Assembly: GCA_963650165.1 (NCBI GenBank)
Contig: CAVJKX010000012.1
Location: 1-56,701, forward strand
Reading direction: 5' to 3'
DNA from: F23-B02 sp963650165
Lineage (GTDB): Bacteria > Bacillota > Clostridia > Oscillospirales > Oscillospiraceae
DNA length: 56,701 bases
The translations under genes were made by a program, and so were the position numbers. Of this stretch, positions 15,184-23,330 are shown piece after piece. The notes beneath the pieces are model-generated. The model searched no databases and was not told where the DNA came from. It was given only the letters and a program-made list of their open reading frames with translations. Within the stretch, counting starts at the first letter, position 1, and every line of letters begins with the position of its first letter.

Positions 15184-17447
15184 TAAGAAAGGTCAGCACT
15201 TGGCGCGGCTATGACGAGCACTGGCGCGGCGGGCGGCTGTATATTGAATATTACGGCGAAAAAAGCTATGAAATGCGCTTTGACGGGCACTACTGGCACT
15301 GCACGCAGGAGCTTTCGGAGCAGGAGCGCGAATACCTCTGCTCCGCCGCCGCGCTGGGCGACGCCATGGATAAATGCCTTCAAAAGGGATATCCGGCGGA
15401 GAAAATTTACGAGTTTCTGCCGCGTGACCGCTCAGGGCTCATTCCCGCCGAGCTGTTTCGCATGCTCATGGACGATGCGGGACTCGGCATAGACGCCGCT
15501 ATAGACACGGTAGTGCGCTCCTTCCGCGCTTCTCTTGCCTCGCAGCCGGAGCGCGGCCGGCTTATCGAGCTTCAGCCGAGGACGGCATATCTCGACAAGC
15601 TTCTGCGCGATGAGCTGAAGGTTCGCGCTCTTGCATACCATGACGCTTATGACGGCGCTTTCCGCTCGCCGGCGGGCGCAGTCGAGGAAGGCACCGAGAT
15701 CACGTTTTCCCTTGTCTCCTTCGGTGGCCTTAAGTCCGCCGTTTTGTGCGTATACGGCGACGGCTTCTCGGATGAGATCGCCATGCAGCGCTCGGGGAAT
15801 ACCTTCACGGCGCGCTTTACGCCCGCCTCCCCTGCCGCGCTGTTTTATAAATTCAGGCTCGAGAGCGGATATCTCTGCCCCTGCGGCGACGGGCACTGCC
15901 CGCGCCTTGCCGGAGACGATGCCGAGGGCTTCCGCCTTACGGTGTATAAGCGCGGCTTCAGAACGCCCGAGTGGTTTCGCCGCAGCATAATGTATCAGGT
16001 GTTCCCCGACCGCTTCGGCTTTTCGCGCGACGGCACGGCGCAGGCCGGTATCGAATATCACCGCCGCCTCGGTCAGACCCCGGAAATGCACGAAAGCCTC
16101 GCGCAGCCGGTCAAATGGCAGCCGCGCGTGGGTGAAAAGGACTACGCTCCCGACGATTTTTACGGCGGCACTCTCAGGGGAATACAGGCAAAGCTTCCGT
16201 ATCTCAGGCAGCTCGGCGTCGGAACGCTGTATCTCAATCCCATCGTCGAGGCTCGCTCAAACCACCGATATGATACATCAGACTACGAAAAGGTCGATCC
16301 GATACTCGGCAGCACGGATGATTATGTAAACCTGTGCCGCGAGGCCGCAAGGCTCGGCATAAGAATAATAAACGACGGCGTTTTCTCACACACGGGCGCC
16401 GACAGCGTGTACTTTGACCGCTTCGGCAGCTACGGCGGCACCGGTGCATACGCAAGCAAGGCATCGCCCTATTACGGCTGGTTCGATTTTCGCTCATACC
16501 CCGACGATTACCGCTGCTGGTGGAACTTCAGGGATCTCCCCGAGGTCAACGAGGAGGACGAAAGCTGGCAGGACTATATCATCCGCGGCAATGACAGCAT
16601 CGTGAAGCTCTGGCTGCGGCGCGGAGCGGGCGGCTGGAGGCTCGACGTTGCCGACGAGCTGCCGGACGACGTGCTTGAGCTCATCCGTGAGGCGGCCAAG
16701 GCCGAAAAGTCCGACTGCGCCATAATCGGCGAGGTCTGGGAGGATGCCGTGCTCAAGATAAGCTACGGCCACAGACGCACCTACGCCCTCGGCGGAGCGC
16801 TCGACAGCGTGATGAATTATCCCTTCCGCGCGGCTGTTATCAGCTTTGCCCGAGGCGAGACCGACGCCTTTGCTCTGCGCGACTTCCTGCTTTCGCAGCA
16901 GCACAATTACCCGCAGCCCATGTACATGGCGCTTATGAATCTGCTGTCCTCGCACGATGTCGAGCGACTGCACTCGGCTCTCGGCGCGGACTGTGAGCTC
17001 AAGTCCCTCGACCGACCTTCACAGGCGGCGTTCGCGCTCACGCCGGAGCAGTCGGAAAAGGCGGACAGGCTCCAGAAGCTGTGCGCCGCGATACAATACT
17101 GTGCGCCCGGCGTACCCTGCCTGTACTACGGCGACGAGGAATGCCTTGACGGCGCGGGCGATCCGTTTAACCGCGCACCCTTCGAGCCGTCCGTCAAAGG
17201 TTTACATAACTTTTATGCCCAACTCGGTGAAACGCGAAACGGCAGCGAGGCGCTCTTATCCGGCAGCGCGGAATTTTACGCCCCCTCGCCCGACGTGCTG
17301 ATGATACTGCGCAAGTCGGAAAATGAGCGTATTCTGTGCATTGCAAACCGCGGAGAATGCGAGTTCCGGCTGTGCGGAGATATGCTCGGAACGGCTGAAA
17401 GCTATATCGTCCCGCCCTGCTCGGCGGAGATATATAAGTTAACATAA
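15171..17447 (+). CDS. GH13 alpha-glucan hydrolase (neopullulanase/cyclomaltodextrinase-like) with unusual N-terminal region
   Basis: A 758-residue protein. The catalytic barrel starts near residue 268 (RRSIMYQVFPDRFGF). Regions I-IV are DGVFSHTG, GWRLDVADEL (Asp492), IIGEVWED (Glu521) and LLSSHDVER (Asp596), all intact. Residues 168-255 look like a beta-sandwich of the CBM34 kind. Residues 1-150 are not typical of GH13: LCSAAALGDAMDKCLQKGY and IPAELFRMLMDDAGLG resemble, by eye, the stretch around the NDTHP motif of glycogen phosphorylase. It overlaps glgA and probably degrades stored or imported maltodextrin. Exact specificity is unknown. Confidence 0.85.
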   Translation: MDALIRKVSTWRGYDEHWRGGRLYIEYYGEKSYEMRFDGHYWHCTQELSEQEREYLCSAAALGDAMDKCLQKGYPAEKIYEFLPRDRSGLIPAELFRMLMDDAGLGIDAAIDTVVRSFRASLASQPERGRLIELQPRTAYLDKLLRDELKVRALAYHDAYDGAFRSPAGAVEEGTEITFSLVSFGGLKSAVLCVYGDGFSDEIAMQRSGNTFTARFTPASPAALFYKFRLESGYLCPCGDGHCPRLAGDDAEGFRLTVYKRGFRTPEWFRRSIMYQVFPDRFGFSRDGTAQAGIEYHRRLGQTPEMHESLAQPVKWQPRVGEKDYAPDDFYGGTLRGIQAKLPYLRQLGVGTLYLNPIVEARSNHRYDTSDYEKVDPILGSTDDYVNLCREAARLGIRIINDGVFSHTGADSVYFDRFGSYGGTGAYASKASPYYGWFDFRSYPDDYRCWWNFRDLPEVNEEDESWQDYIIRGNDSIVKLWLRRGAGGWRLDVADELPDDVLELIREAAKAEKSDCAIIGEVWEDAVLKISYGHRRTYALGGALDSVMNYPFRAAVISFARGETDAFALRDFLLSQQHNYPQPMYMALMNLLSSHDVERLHSALGADCELKSLDRPSQAAFALTPEQSEKADRLQKLCAAIQYCAPGVPCLYYGDEECLDGAGDPFNRAPFEPSVKGLHNFYAQLGETRNGSEALLSGSAEFYAPSPDVLMILRKSENERILCIANRGECEFRLCGDMLGTAESYIVPPCSAEIYKLT

Positions 17448-17464
17448 TACAGAGAGGTATGGAT

Positions 17465-18481
17465 ATGGATTACAGTGAGGTTCTCGAAAACGCAAAGAAG
17501 AACATCGGCCCGAACTGCAAGGTCTGCCCCGAGTGCAACGGCCTTGCCTGCGGCAACATCATGCCCGGTCCCGGCTCGAAGGCACCGGGCAACGGCGCAA
17601 ACGACAACTGGAAGGCATGGAGGAGCATAAAGCTCAACATGGACACGATATGCCCCGACGAGCCGGTAGATACCGGCATCGAATTTCTCGGCAGGCAGCT
17701 TTCCATGCCGCTGATCACGGCGCCGGTCGGCTCGCTCAGAGCGCAGTACAATCCCACGGACGATATCCGCGACTACAACGAGTGCTGCGTCGAGGCCGCC
17801 GAAAAATGCGGCATCGTCACGAGCTTCGGCTGCGGTCTCGACCCGCGCCCGTTCCCGCACGGCTGCAAAATGACCAAGGAGCACGGCGGCATAGCGATAC
17901 CGGTCATCGATCCGCTGAACATGGAAAGCGTCCTGGAAAAGCTCGATATGGTAAACGAGGCCATGCCCTTTGCGGTGTCCTTCGTTGTCGATTCCGCCGG
18001 GCTTCCGCATCTCAAAAAGATAAGCCCCGATGCCGGAAGCAAGAGCGCAGAGCAGCTCCGCATACTGTGCGAGCGTGCGAAAATGCCCATGATAATCAAG
18101 GGCGTCATGACGGTGCGCGGCGCGGTGAAGGCTGCGGACGCCGGAGCCGCGGCGATAATCGTTTCAAACCACGGCGGACGTGTTCTCGGCGGTGCCGCCG
18201 CGACGGCTGAGGTGCTGCCGGAGATCGTTGACGCGGTCGGCGGCAGGGTCAGGATCATTGTTGACGGCGGCATACGCAGCGGCACGGACATTTTCCGTGC
18301 GCTTGCAGTCGGTGCGGACGCGGTAATGATCTGCCGCCCCTTCCTCATAAGCTATTACGGCGGCAGGACCGATGGCATCGTCAGCTATATCGAGAAACTG
18401 CGCGCAGAGCTCAGGGACACGATGTACATGTGCGGCGCGAGGAAGATCAGCGATATCGACCGCTCGATGATAAGGCTGTAA
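17465..18481 (+). CDS. FMN-dependent alpha-hydroxyacid oxidase/dehydrogenase family protein
   Basis: This 338-residue TIM-barrel flavoprotein resembles lactate oxidase and L-lactate dehydrogenase LldD. An extra N-terminal cysteine segment (CKVCPECNGLACG) is seen in clostridial members. Conserved elements are LITAPVGSL, the lysine strand MPMIIKGVMT, IVSNHGGR (catalytic His and Arg in the HGGR motif) and the phosphate-binding DGGIRSGTDIFRALAVGAD. The ATG at 17465 is seven bases after AGAGAGG; the ATG at 17459 abuts it. It follows the glycogen genes by 17 bases and may be read from the same transcript. Substrate (L-lactate, glycolate or another 2-hydroxyacid) is undetermined. Confidence 0.82.
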   Translation: MDYSEVLENAKKNIGPNCKVCPECNGLACGNIMPGPGSKAPGNGANDNWKAWRSIKLNMDTICPDEPVDTGIEFLGRQLSMPLITAPVGSLRAQYNPTDDIRDYNECCVEAAEKCGIVTSFGCGLDPRPFPHGCKMTKEHGGIAIPVIDPLNMESVLEKLDMVNEAMPFAVSFVVDSAGLPHLKKISPDAGSKSAEQLRILCERAKMPMIIKGVMTVRGAVKAADAGAAAIIVSNHGGRVLGGAAATAEVLPEIVDAVGGRVRIIVDGGIRSGTDIFRALAVGADAVMICRPFLISYYGGRTDGIVSYIEKLRAELRDTMYMCGARKISDIDRSMIRL

Positions 18482-18489
18482 AATCAAGC

Positions 18490-18518
18490 TTGACATTGAC
18501 GGCGTATTATGCTATAGT
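18490..18518 (+). promoter_or_regulatory. Promoter of the MATE leader
   Basis: The -35 TTGACA (18490-18495) and -10 TATAGT (18513-18518) have a 17-bp spacer. It begins nine bases after the stop of the preceding gene, and transcription would start about 20 bases before the leader-peptide start. Confidence 0.8.
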
Positions 18519-18543
18519 CCGTCGTGTTCACTCGGAGGGCGGG

Positions 18544-18645
18544 TTGTTCATAAGAAACGACAGCCGGACAAGAGTCAGACTGAAATGTCTGCTTCTTGTC
18601 CGGCTTTTTTCGTGCAAAAGGAGGACGACAACATGGATCTTCTAA
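18544..18645 (+). CDS. Candidate regulatory leader peptide of the MATE gene
   Basis: A 33-codon reading frame starts at TTG (18544), five bases after GGAGG, and ends at TAA (18643-18645), 13 bases inside the MATE gene. The encoded N-terminal part reads FIRNDSRTRVRLKCLLL, with overlapping Arg/Lys-X-Arg/Lys motifs (RTR, RVR, RLK). Such motifs are known to stall macrolide-bound ribosomes in Erm leaders. The codons for them (18565-18585) cover the 5' arm and beginning of the apical part of the terminator hairpin, so a stalled ribosome would block termination. The peptide is inferred; initiation at TTG is the weakest point. Confidence 0.55.
   Translation: MFIRNDSRTRVRLKCLLLVRLFSCKRRTTTWIF
18562..18610 (+). 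terminator. Attenuator terminator before the MATE gene
   Basis: AGCCGGACAAGA (18562-18573) pairs with TCTTGTCCGGCT (18594-18605), with an inner CAGAC/GTCTG helix, followed by five further T. It lies between the promoter and the MATE ribosome binding site, so it must be read through for expression. Confidence 0.9.
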
Positions 18646-19964
18646 ACGGAAAGATCAAATCTCTGTATTTCAAATACCTGTCTGCCGCCTTCGGCAGCGC
18701 CATGATCACGTCGGTATATTCCATCGTGGATATGGCGATGGTCGGGCAGTATCAGGGGCCGGAGGGCACGGCAGCGCTGGCGGTTGTCGCGCCGGTGTGG
18801 AATATCATCTACAGTCTCGGCCTGCTCATGGGCATCGGCGGCAGCGTGATCTTCAGCACAAGGCGCGGCAGCGGGCACGGCGGCGGAGGCGAAAACCAGT
18901 ATTTCACGGCCGCCCTCATCGGCTCGGCGGCGCTGGCGGTCATGGCGTGGCTCGGCGTAATATGCTTTGAAGAGCCCATACTGTGCTTTTTCGGCGCGGA
19001 TGAGGCGCTGCTGGCTCCGGCGCAGGATTATATGCGCCCGATAAAGTATGTGTTCCCGCTGTTTTTGTTCAACCAGATGCTGGCCGCCTTCCTGCGCAAC
19101 GACGGCGACCCCGGGCGTGCAACGCTGGGCGTGCTGTCCGGCGGCATATTCAACGTGTTAGGCGACTATATCTTCGTGTTCCCCTGCGGCATGGGCATCT
19201 TCGGCGCGGGGCTTGCGACTGCCATCGGCTCGGCCATCTCGTTTATCGTCATGCTGACGCATTTTGTGAGCCGCAGGAATACGCTCAGGCTCGTTAAGCC
19301 CGAACGGCTTGCGCACAAGCTCGGGGAAATTTCCGTCACCGGCTTTTCCACCTTCTTCATCGACGTCGCAATGGGCATCCTGACGGTGCTGTTTAACCGC
19401 CAGATCATGCGATATCTCGGCTCGGATGCGCTGGCGGTATACGGCCCCGTAATTCAGATCAGCACCTTCGTGCAGTGCTGCGCGTACAGCGTCGGGCAGG
19501 CGGCTCAGCCGATCATTTCGACAAACTACGGCGCGGAAAACGGCGGGCGTATCCGCGAAACGCTGCGCCTTGCGCTGTGGACTGCGGCGTTTTTCGGCCT
19601 GTTCTGGACGGCGCTGAGCATGATCTGTCCGAACCTCTACATCCGCATTTTCATGTCGCCCACGCAGGAGATACTGGAGATGGCTCCCGCCATTATCCGA
19701 ACATACTCCGTCTCCTTCCTGCTGCTGCCGCTGAACATTTTTTCAACCTATTATTTTCAGGCCATCATGCGGCCGAGGGCGGCGTTTGCGGTATCGGTCG
19801 CGCGCGGACTTGTCATAAGCGGCGCTTTGATCCTGCTGCTGCCGCAGCTTGCCGGTGCCGGCTCCCTGTGGCTCGCCATGCCGCTTACGGAGCTGCTGGT
19901 CGCTGTATATGCCGCAGCCGCCATTGCAGCATACACAAGGGCACTGCCTGAAAAGGCCGCATAA
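18633..19964 (+). CDS. MATE family multidrug efflux transporter (attenuator-controlled)
   Basis: A 443-residue integral membrane protein with about 12 hydrophobic helices in two six-helix halves, typical of sodium- or proton-coupled MATE exporters. The first half contains SVYSIVDMAMVGQYQGPEGT and the second GSDALAVYGPVIQIST. The ATG at 18633 is eight bases after AAGGAGG. Its 5' region holds a promoter, a candidate leader peptide and an intrinsic terminator, which together suggest induction by a ribosome-targeting drug. Substrates of MATE proteins cannot be read from sequence. Confidence 0.92.
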   Translation: MDLLNGKIKSLYFKYLSAAFGSAMITSVYSIVDMAMVGQYQGPEGTAALAVVAPVWNIIYSLGLLMGIGGSVIFSTRRGSGHGGGGENQYFTAALIGSAALAVMAWLGVICFEEPILCFFGADEALLAPAQDYMRPIKYVFPLFLFNQMLAAFLRNDGDPGRATLGVLSGGIFNVLGDYIFVFPCGMGIFGAGLATAIGSAISFIVMLTHFVSRRNTLRLVKPERLAHKLGEISVTGFSTFFIDVAMGILTVLFNRQIMRYLGSDALAVYGPVIQISTFVQCCAYSVGQAAQPIISTNYGAENGGRIRETLRLALWTAAFFGLFWTALSMICPNLYIRIFMSPTQEILEMAPAIIRTYSVSFLLLPLNIFSTYYFQAIMRPRAAFAVSVARGLVISGALILLLPQLAGAGSLWLAMPLTELLVAVYAAAAIAAYTRALPEKAA

Positions 19965-19970
19965 AATTCA

Positions 19971-19995
19971 ATCGCCGGAGCATTGCCCCGGCGAT
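19971..19995. terminator. Hairpin between convergent MATE and SGNH hydrolase genes
   Basis: ATCGCCGG (19971-19978) pairs with CCGGCGAT (19988-19995) around a nine-base loop. T-runs are short on both sides (TGAATTTT on the minus strand), so it is a moderate terminator. Confidence 0.6.
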
Positions 19996-20004
19996 TTCGC
20001 ATAT

Positions 20005-20769
20005 TCACTTTACTATTGCGTTCTGCATGATCCATTCGCCCCATTTTTTATATGCGCTGCCGTCGGGGTGGATACCGTCGGAGGTAATATCAGAAGCGAG
20101 CGTGCCGTTTGCGTCGTCGAACAGCTCGTTGCATTCAAGATAGAACACCGTCTCGCCGTCGGCAAGGGTCTTGGTATAGTCGTTGAGATTGTTCAGGTTC
20201 GTATTGTTGACCGCCGTGCCGCGCGAATCCTGCGTTGCGGAAACGTGGAGGTTCGACATGATGTAGATGATGGCATCCGGCTGGGCGGTGCGGAGGCTGT
20301 CGATAAGATTGCTGTAGGTCTGCTTGAGCGCGTCTATCGAGCCGCCGATGTCGTTTATGCCGAGCATGACGTAGATCTTGCCGAACTGCCTGCTTTGCAG
20401 CAGCGCCGGAAGCGTCGTTGTGCCGACGCCGTCGACGTCCGCGCTCGTAGTCATCGCGCCCGTGAGGCTCAGGCCGACGGTCGTGAAGAAGGTCGCGCCG
20501 TCAATGGTCTGCATCATGTCTATGCCGACCATTCGCGAGTCGCCTATAAACAGCGCATCGTCAAAATAGCCGTCGGGCGCGGTGGTGAACTGAAGCGGCG
20601 TGGGAGTGGGCTCGGGCGTGGGCTCCGTGCTCTCCGCCGGGGTCTGGCTTGCCTGCGCATCGCCGTTATCGGACGTTTTTTTGCCCTGGAGGCTCACGCA
20701 TATCAGCGCGATAAGCACGATTATCACGACAAACGCAATGATCGCAATCACTTTTTGCTTTTTACTCAT
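20005..20769 (-). CDS. Membrane-anchored SGNH/GDSL-family hydrolase
   Basis: This 254-residue protein has an N-terminal membrane anchor (about residues 7-27), a Thr/Pro-rich linker (about 40-62) and an SGNH catalytic domain. Block I is FIGDSRMVG with the nucleophile Ser, block III is GINDIGG, and block V is DGIHPDG with the Asp/His pair. These enzymes deacylate or hydrolyse esters on cell-wall sugars or lipids outside the cell. It has an AAGGAGA site and lies 67 bases behind another anchored hydrolase in the same orientation, with a terminator-like hairpin between them. The physiological substrate is unknown. Confidence 0.85.
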   Translation of the reverse strand: MSKKQKVIAIIAFVVIIVLIALICVSLQGKKTSDNGDAQASQTPAESTEPTPEPTPTPLQFTTAPDGYFDDALFIGDSRMVGIDMMQTIDGATFFTTVGLSLTGAMTTSADVDGVGTTTLPALLQSRQFGKIYVMLGINDIGGSIDALKQTYSNLIDSLRTAQPDAIIYIMSNLHVSATQDSRGTAVNNTNLNNLNDYTKTLADGETVFYLECNELFDDANGTLASDITSDGIHPDGSAYKKWGEWIMQNAIVK

Positions 20770-20798
20770 TAAACAATATCTCCTTTTTTAAAAAGCTC

Positions 20799-20829
20799 AG
20801 GACGGCACATTCGATTATATGTGCCGCCC
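20799..20829 (-). terminator. Terminator-like hairpin after the EEP-family gene
   Basis: AGGACGGCACAT (20799-20810) and ATGTGCCGCCC (20819-20829) form a stem. On the minus strand a TTTTT run follows after a short gap, so it probably limits read-through into the SGNH hydrolase gene. Confidence 0.65.
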
Positions 20830-20836
20830 GAGCGTG

Positions 20837-21913
20837 TTATTTTTCAGATGTAAGCTTTACCTGAAGCTTAACGGGATTGTGGTCGGAATACTCAAAGCCC
20901 TCGTCAAGGGTCTTGACCGAGACGAGCTCCACATTCGGGGAGAGGATAAAGCCGTCGATGACATAGTACTGCGTGTTCTCCGTGTCGGACGGGTCATAGG
21001 GCTGATTGAGCAGCCTGCACGACGGAGTCTCGAGATCGTATGCCAGCGTCCAGCCCTCGGGCATGATATCGTCGGATATCTGTCCGGGCTCCCAGTTTTC
21101 CGTGTGCGTGTTGGGGTACTTATCAAGGCCGCCGGGGAATATCTGATTGAAGTCGCCGCCGGCAATGACGTAGTTGCCCTTTTCGTACTCCGACTGGATA
21201 AACTCACGCAGCTGCTTTGTCTGCGCTATCTTGCCCTCGCCGTCATCGTAGGCCTCAAGGTGGAGATTGACGATAACGAGCTTGCTGTCGGTTCCCGATA
21301 TGGGCAGATAGCTCACCAGCAGGCAGCGCTTGAGGTTTGCCATGCTCACGGGCCATTTGAAGGGACAGGGCAGCGATATACGCTCGGCAGAGTCGATATC
21401 GTAGACCGTAGTCGTCAGAAGTCCGCTGTTGACCCGGCCTATGGGCGGCACGGGATAGGGCACGAACTTGCAGGAATAGTTGAGCGCATAGGCGCTGTTA
21501 TTTATGCCGAGCGCATCGACCTCGTTCTTGCCGTAGGTGCGCGTGGAGTTCTGATCGACCTCCTGGAGCATGAATACGGTCGCGGGATCTGCGTCGGAGT
21601 AAAGCGTTTTATATATGCCGAGAAGAGAAGCGTTTACCGTGTCCTGATCGGCGGACGAGACGTTTTCGCCTCCGTCCATGAAGAAGTCCGAGCCCTTGCC
21701 GAGACCGGCATAGCCGATGTTCCAGCTTATGACCGAAAACTCCTCATTCAAAAACGGCGTAAGGCCGCTCACCTCGGAATTGGCCTCGACCTTGACGTCG
21801 GTAACGTCTCCGGGCTTGAACTCCGTGACCGACAGCCAGAGGATAAACGCAGCGGCGCACAGCAGTATGACGCCGAGAATTATCAGTATAGCTTTAAGCA
21901 GTTTTTTTGCCAT
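20837..21913 (-). CDS. Membrane-anchored endonuclease/exonuclease/phosphatase family protein
   Basis: This 358-residue protein has one N-terminal membrane helix (about residues 6-29) and an extracytoplasmic EEP-fold domain. Motifs for the metal-dependent phosphodiesterase site are visible: ISWNIGYAG, FMLQEVDQ, VNLHLEAYD, GGDFNQ and the closing YSDHNPV. The family includes DNases, sphingomyelinases and lipid phosphatases. The anchor argues for an outward-facing enzyme acting on nucleic acid or phospholipid headgroups. It is the upstream neighbour of an anchored SGNH hydrolase in the same direction. Substrate is not predictable from these motifs. Confidence 0.85.
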   Translation of the reverse strand: MAKKLLKAILIILGVILLCAAAFILWLSVTEFKPGDVTDVKVEANSEVSGLTPFLNEEFSVISWNIGYAGLGKGSDFFMDGGENVSSADQDTVNASLLGIYKTLYSDADPATVFMLQEVDQNSTRTYGKNEVDALGINNSAYALNYSCKFVPYPVPPIGRVNSGLLTTTVYDIDSAERISLPCPFKWPVSMANLKRCLLVSYLPISGTDSKLVIVNLHLEAYDDGEGKIAQTKQLREFIQSEYEKGNYVIAGGDFNQIFPGGLDKYPNTHTENWEPGQISDDIMPEGWTLAYDLETPSCRLLNQPYDPSDTENTQYYVIDGFILSPNVELVSVKTLDEGFEYSDHNPVKLQVKLTSEK

Positions 21914-22010
21914 GTCCTCACCTCACCTGAGTATATTATCACAGCCCCCTGCCTTATTCAAGCAAATTCGAGCGGCCGGTAAGCAAATCGACAAAAATGT
22001 GTATTTTTGC

Positions 22011-22039
22011 TTGATAAGGTGCGGATATTATCGTATACT
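22011..22039 (+). promoter_or_regulatory. Promoter of glyA-rarD
   Basis: The -35 TTGATA (22011-22016) and -10 TATACT (22034-22039) have a 17-bp spacer and lie about 40 bases before the glyA start. Confidence 0.7.
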
Positions 22040-22076
22040 TGAAAAGATATTATTATTTCTGCGGGAGGGCGGAAAG

Positions 22077-23324
22077 ATGAGCTATGAAACCGTAAAAGCA
22101 AGCGACCCCGAGCTGTACGCTGCAATGAAAAAGGAGCTTGAGCGTCAGCGCGACCATATTGAGCTTATAGCATCGGAAAACTTCACGAGCCGCGCCGTAA
22201 TGGAGGCCATGGGAAGTCATCTGACCAATAAATACGCCGAGGGCTACCCCGGTGCACGGTACTACGGCGGCTGCGAATACGTCGATATAGTCGAGCAGCT
22301 TGCCATCGACAGGGCAAAGGAGCTGTTCGGAGCCGAGCACGCGAACGTTCAGCCGCACTCCGGCTCGCAGGCGAACATGGCGGTATACCTTGCGCTGTTA
22401 AAGCCGGGCGATACGATACTCGGCATGGACCTGAGCCACGGCGGCCACCTGACGCACGGCTCGAAGGCCTCGATATCCGGCAAGTATTTTAACGCCTGCT
22501 TCTACGGCGTCGACCGCGAAACGGAGACGATCGACTATGAGCAGGCAATGCGCACGGCCGGCGAGTGCAGACCCAAGCTCATCATCGCCGGAGCGAGCGC
22601 GTATCCGCGCGTCATCGACTTCGGGAAAATGCGCGAGATAGCCGACGAGGTCGGCGCATACCTGATGGTAGACATGGCGCACATCGGCGGCCTTGTCGCG
22701 GCCGGAGTTCACCCTAGTCCCGTGCCATATGCCGATGTTGTGACAAGCACTACGCACAAGACTCTCAGAGGTCCGCGCGGCGCTATAATCCTATGCAAAG
22801 ACGAGCTTAAAAAGAAGATAAACAGCGCGGTTTTCCCCGGAACGCAGGGCGGACCGCTTATGCACATAATCGCGGGCAAGGCCGTCTGCTTCAGGGAAGC
22901 GATGAGCGAGGAGTTCAAAGCATACCAGCGTCAGACCGTGAAAAATGCGGCGATTCTGGCCGAAACGCTCTCCGAGGGCGGCATACGCCTCGTGTCCGGC
23001 GGCACGGATAATCACCTGATGCTGGCCGACACCATGAGCCTCGGCCGCACCGGAAACGAGGTGCAGGAGCTTCTGGACATGGCGCACATCACCGCCAACA
23101 AGAACTCCATTCCCTTTGACACGCAGCCCGTTAAGCTCACCAGCGGCATGCGCTTCGGCACTCCCGCCGTCACGACGCGCGGCATGGGAGAGGACGAGAT
23201 GCGCATGATCGGGCATATGCTCGTCAGGGTCATAAACGAGGGCGAGGCTGCCGTCGAGGACGTAAAGCAGCAGGCACTCGAGCTGTGCGGGCGCTTCCCG
23301 CTCTATCCGGAAACGGAGATGTAA
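22077..23324 (+). CDS. glyA: Serine hydroxymethyltransferase
   Basis: A 415-residue PLP enzyme that interconverts serine and glycine with tetrahydrofolate, the main source of one-carbon units. Signatures are IELIASENFTS near the N-terminus, YAEGYPGARYYGGCEYVD, and TTHKTLRGPRG with the PLP lysine Lys228. The start ATG at 22077 follows GGGAGGGCGGAAAG; an upstream open frame (to 21717) is only run-through across the promoter. It is followed six bases later by rarD, probably as an operon. Length and motifs are fully typical. Confidence 0.97.
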   Translation: MSYETVKASDPELYAAMKKELERQRDHIELIASENFTSRAVMEAMGSHLTNKYAEGYPGARYYGGCEYVDIVEQLAIDRAKELFGAEHANVQPHSGSQANMAVYLALLKPGDTILGMDLSHGGHLTHGSKASISGKYFNACFYGVDRETETIDYEQAMRTAGECRPKLIIAGASAYPRVIDFGKMREIADEVGAYLMVDMAHIGGLVAAGVHPSPVPYADVVTSTTHKTLRGPRGAIILCKDELKKKINSAVFPGTQGGPLMHIIAGKAVCFREAMSEEFKAYQRQTVKNAAILAETLSEGGIRLVSGGTDNHLMLADTMSLGRTGNEVQELLDMAHITANKNSIPFDTQPVKLTSGMRFGTPAVTTRGMGEDEMRMIGHMLVRVINEGEAAVEDVKQQALELCGRFPLYPETEM

Positions 23325-23330
23325 AAGAAA

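Noticed and set aside
18524..18553. Alternative nine-codon leader peptide starting at GTG 18524
   Set aside because: It has no upstream ribosome site and ends before the terminator arm, so it could not influence the hairpin as well as the TTG-started frame.
21717..22076. N-terminal extension of glyA of 120 codons
   Set aside because: It crosses the glyA promoter and the divergent gene start; a strong ribosome site precedes the ATG at 22077.
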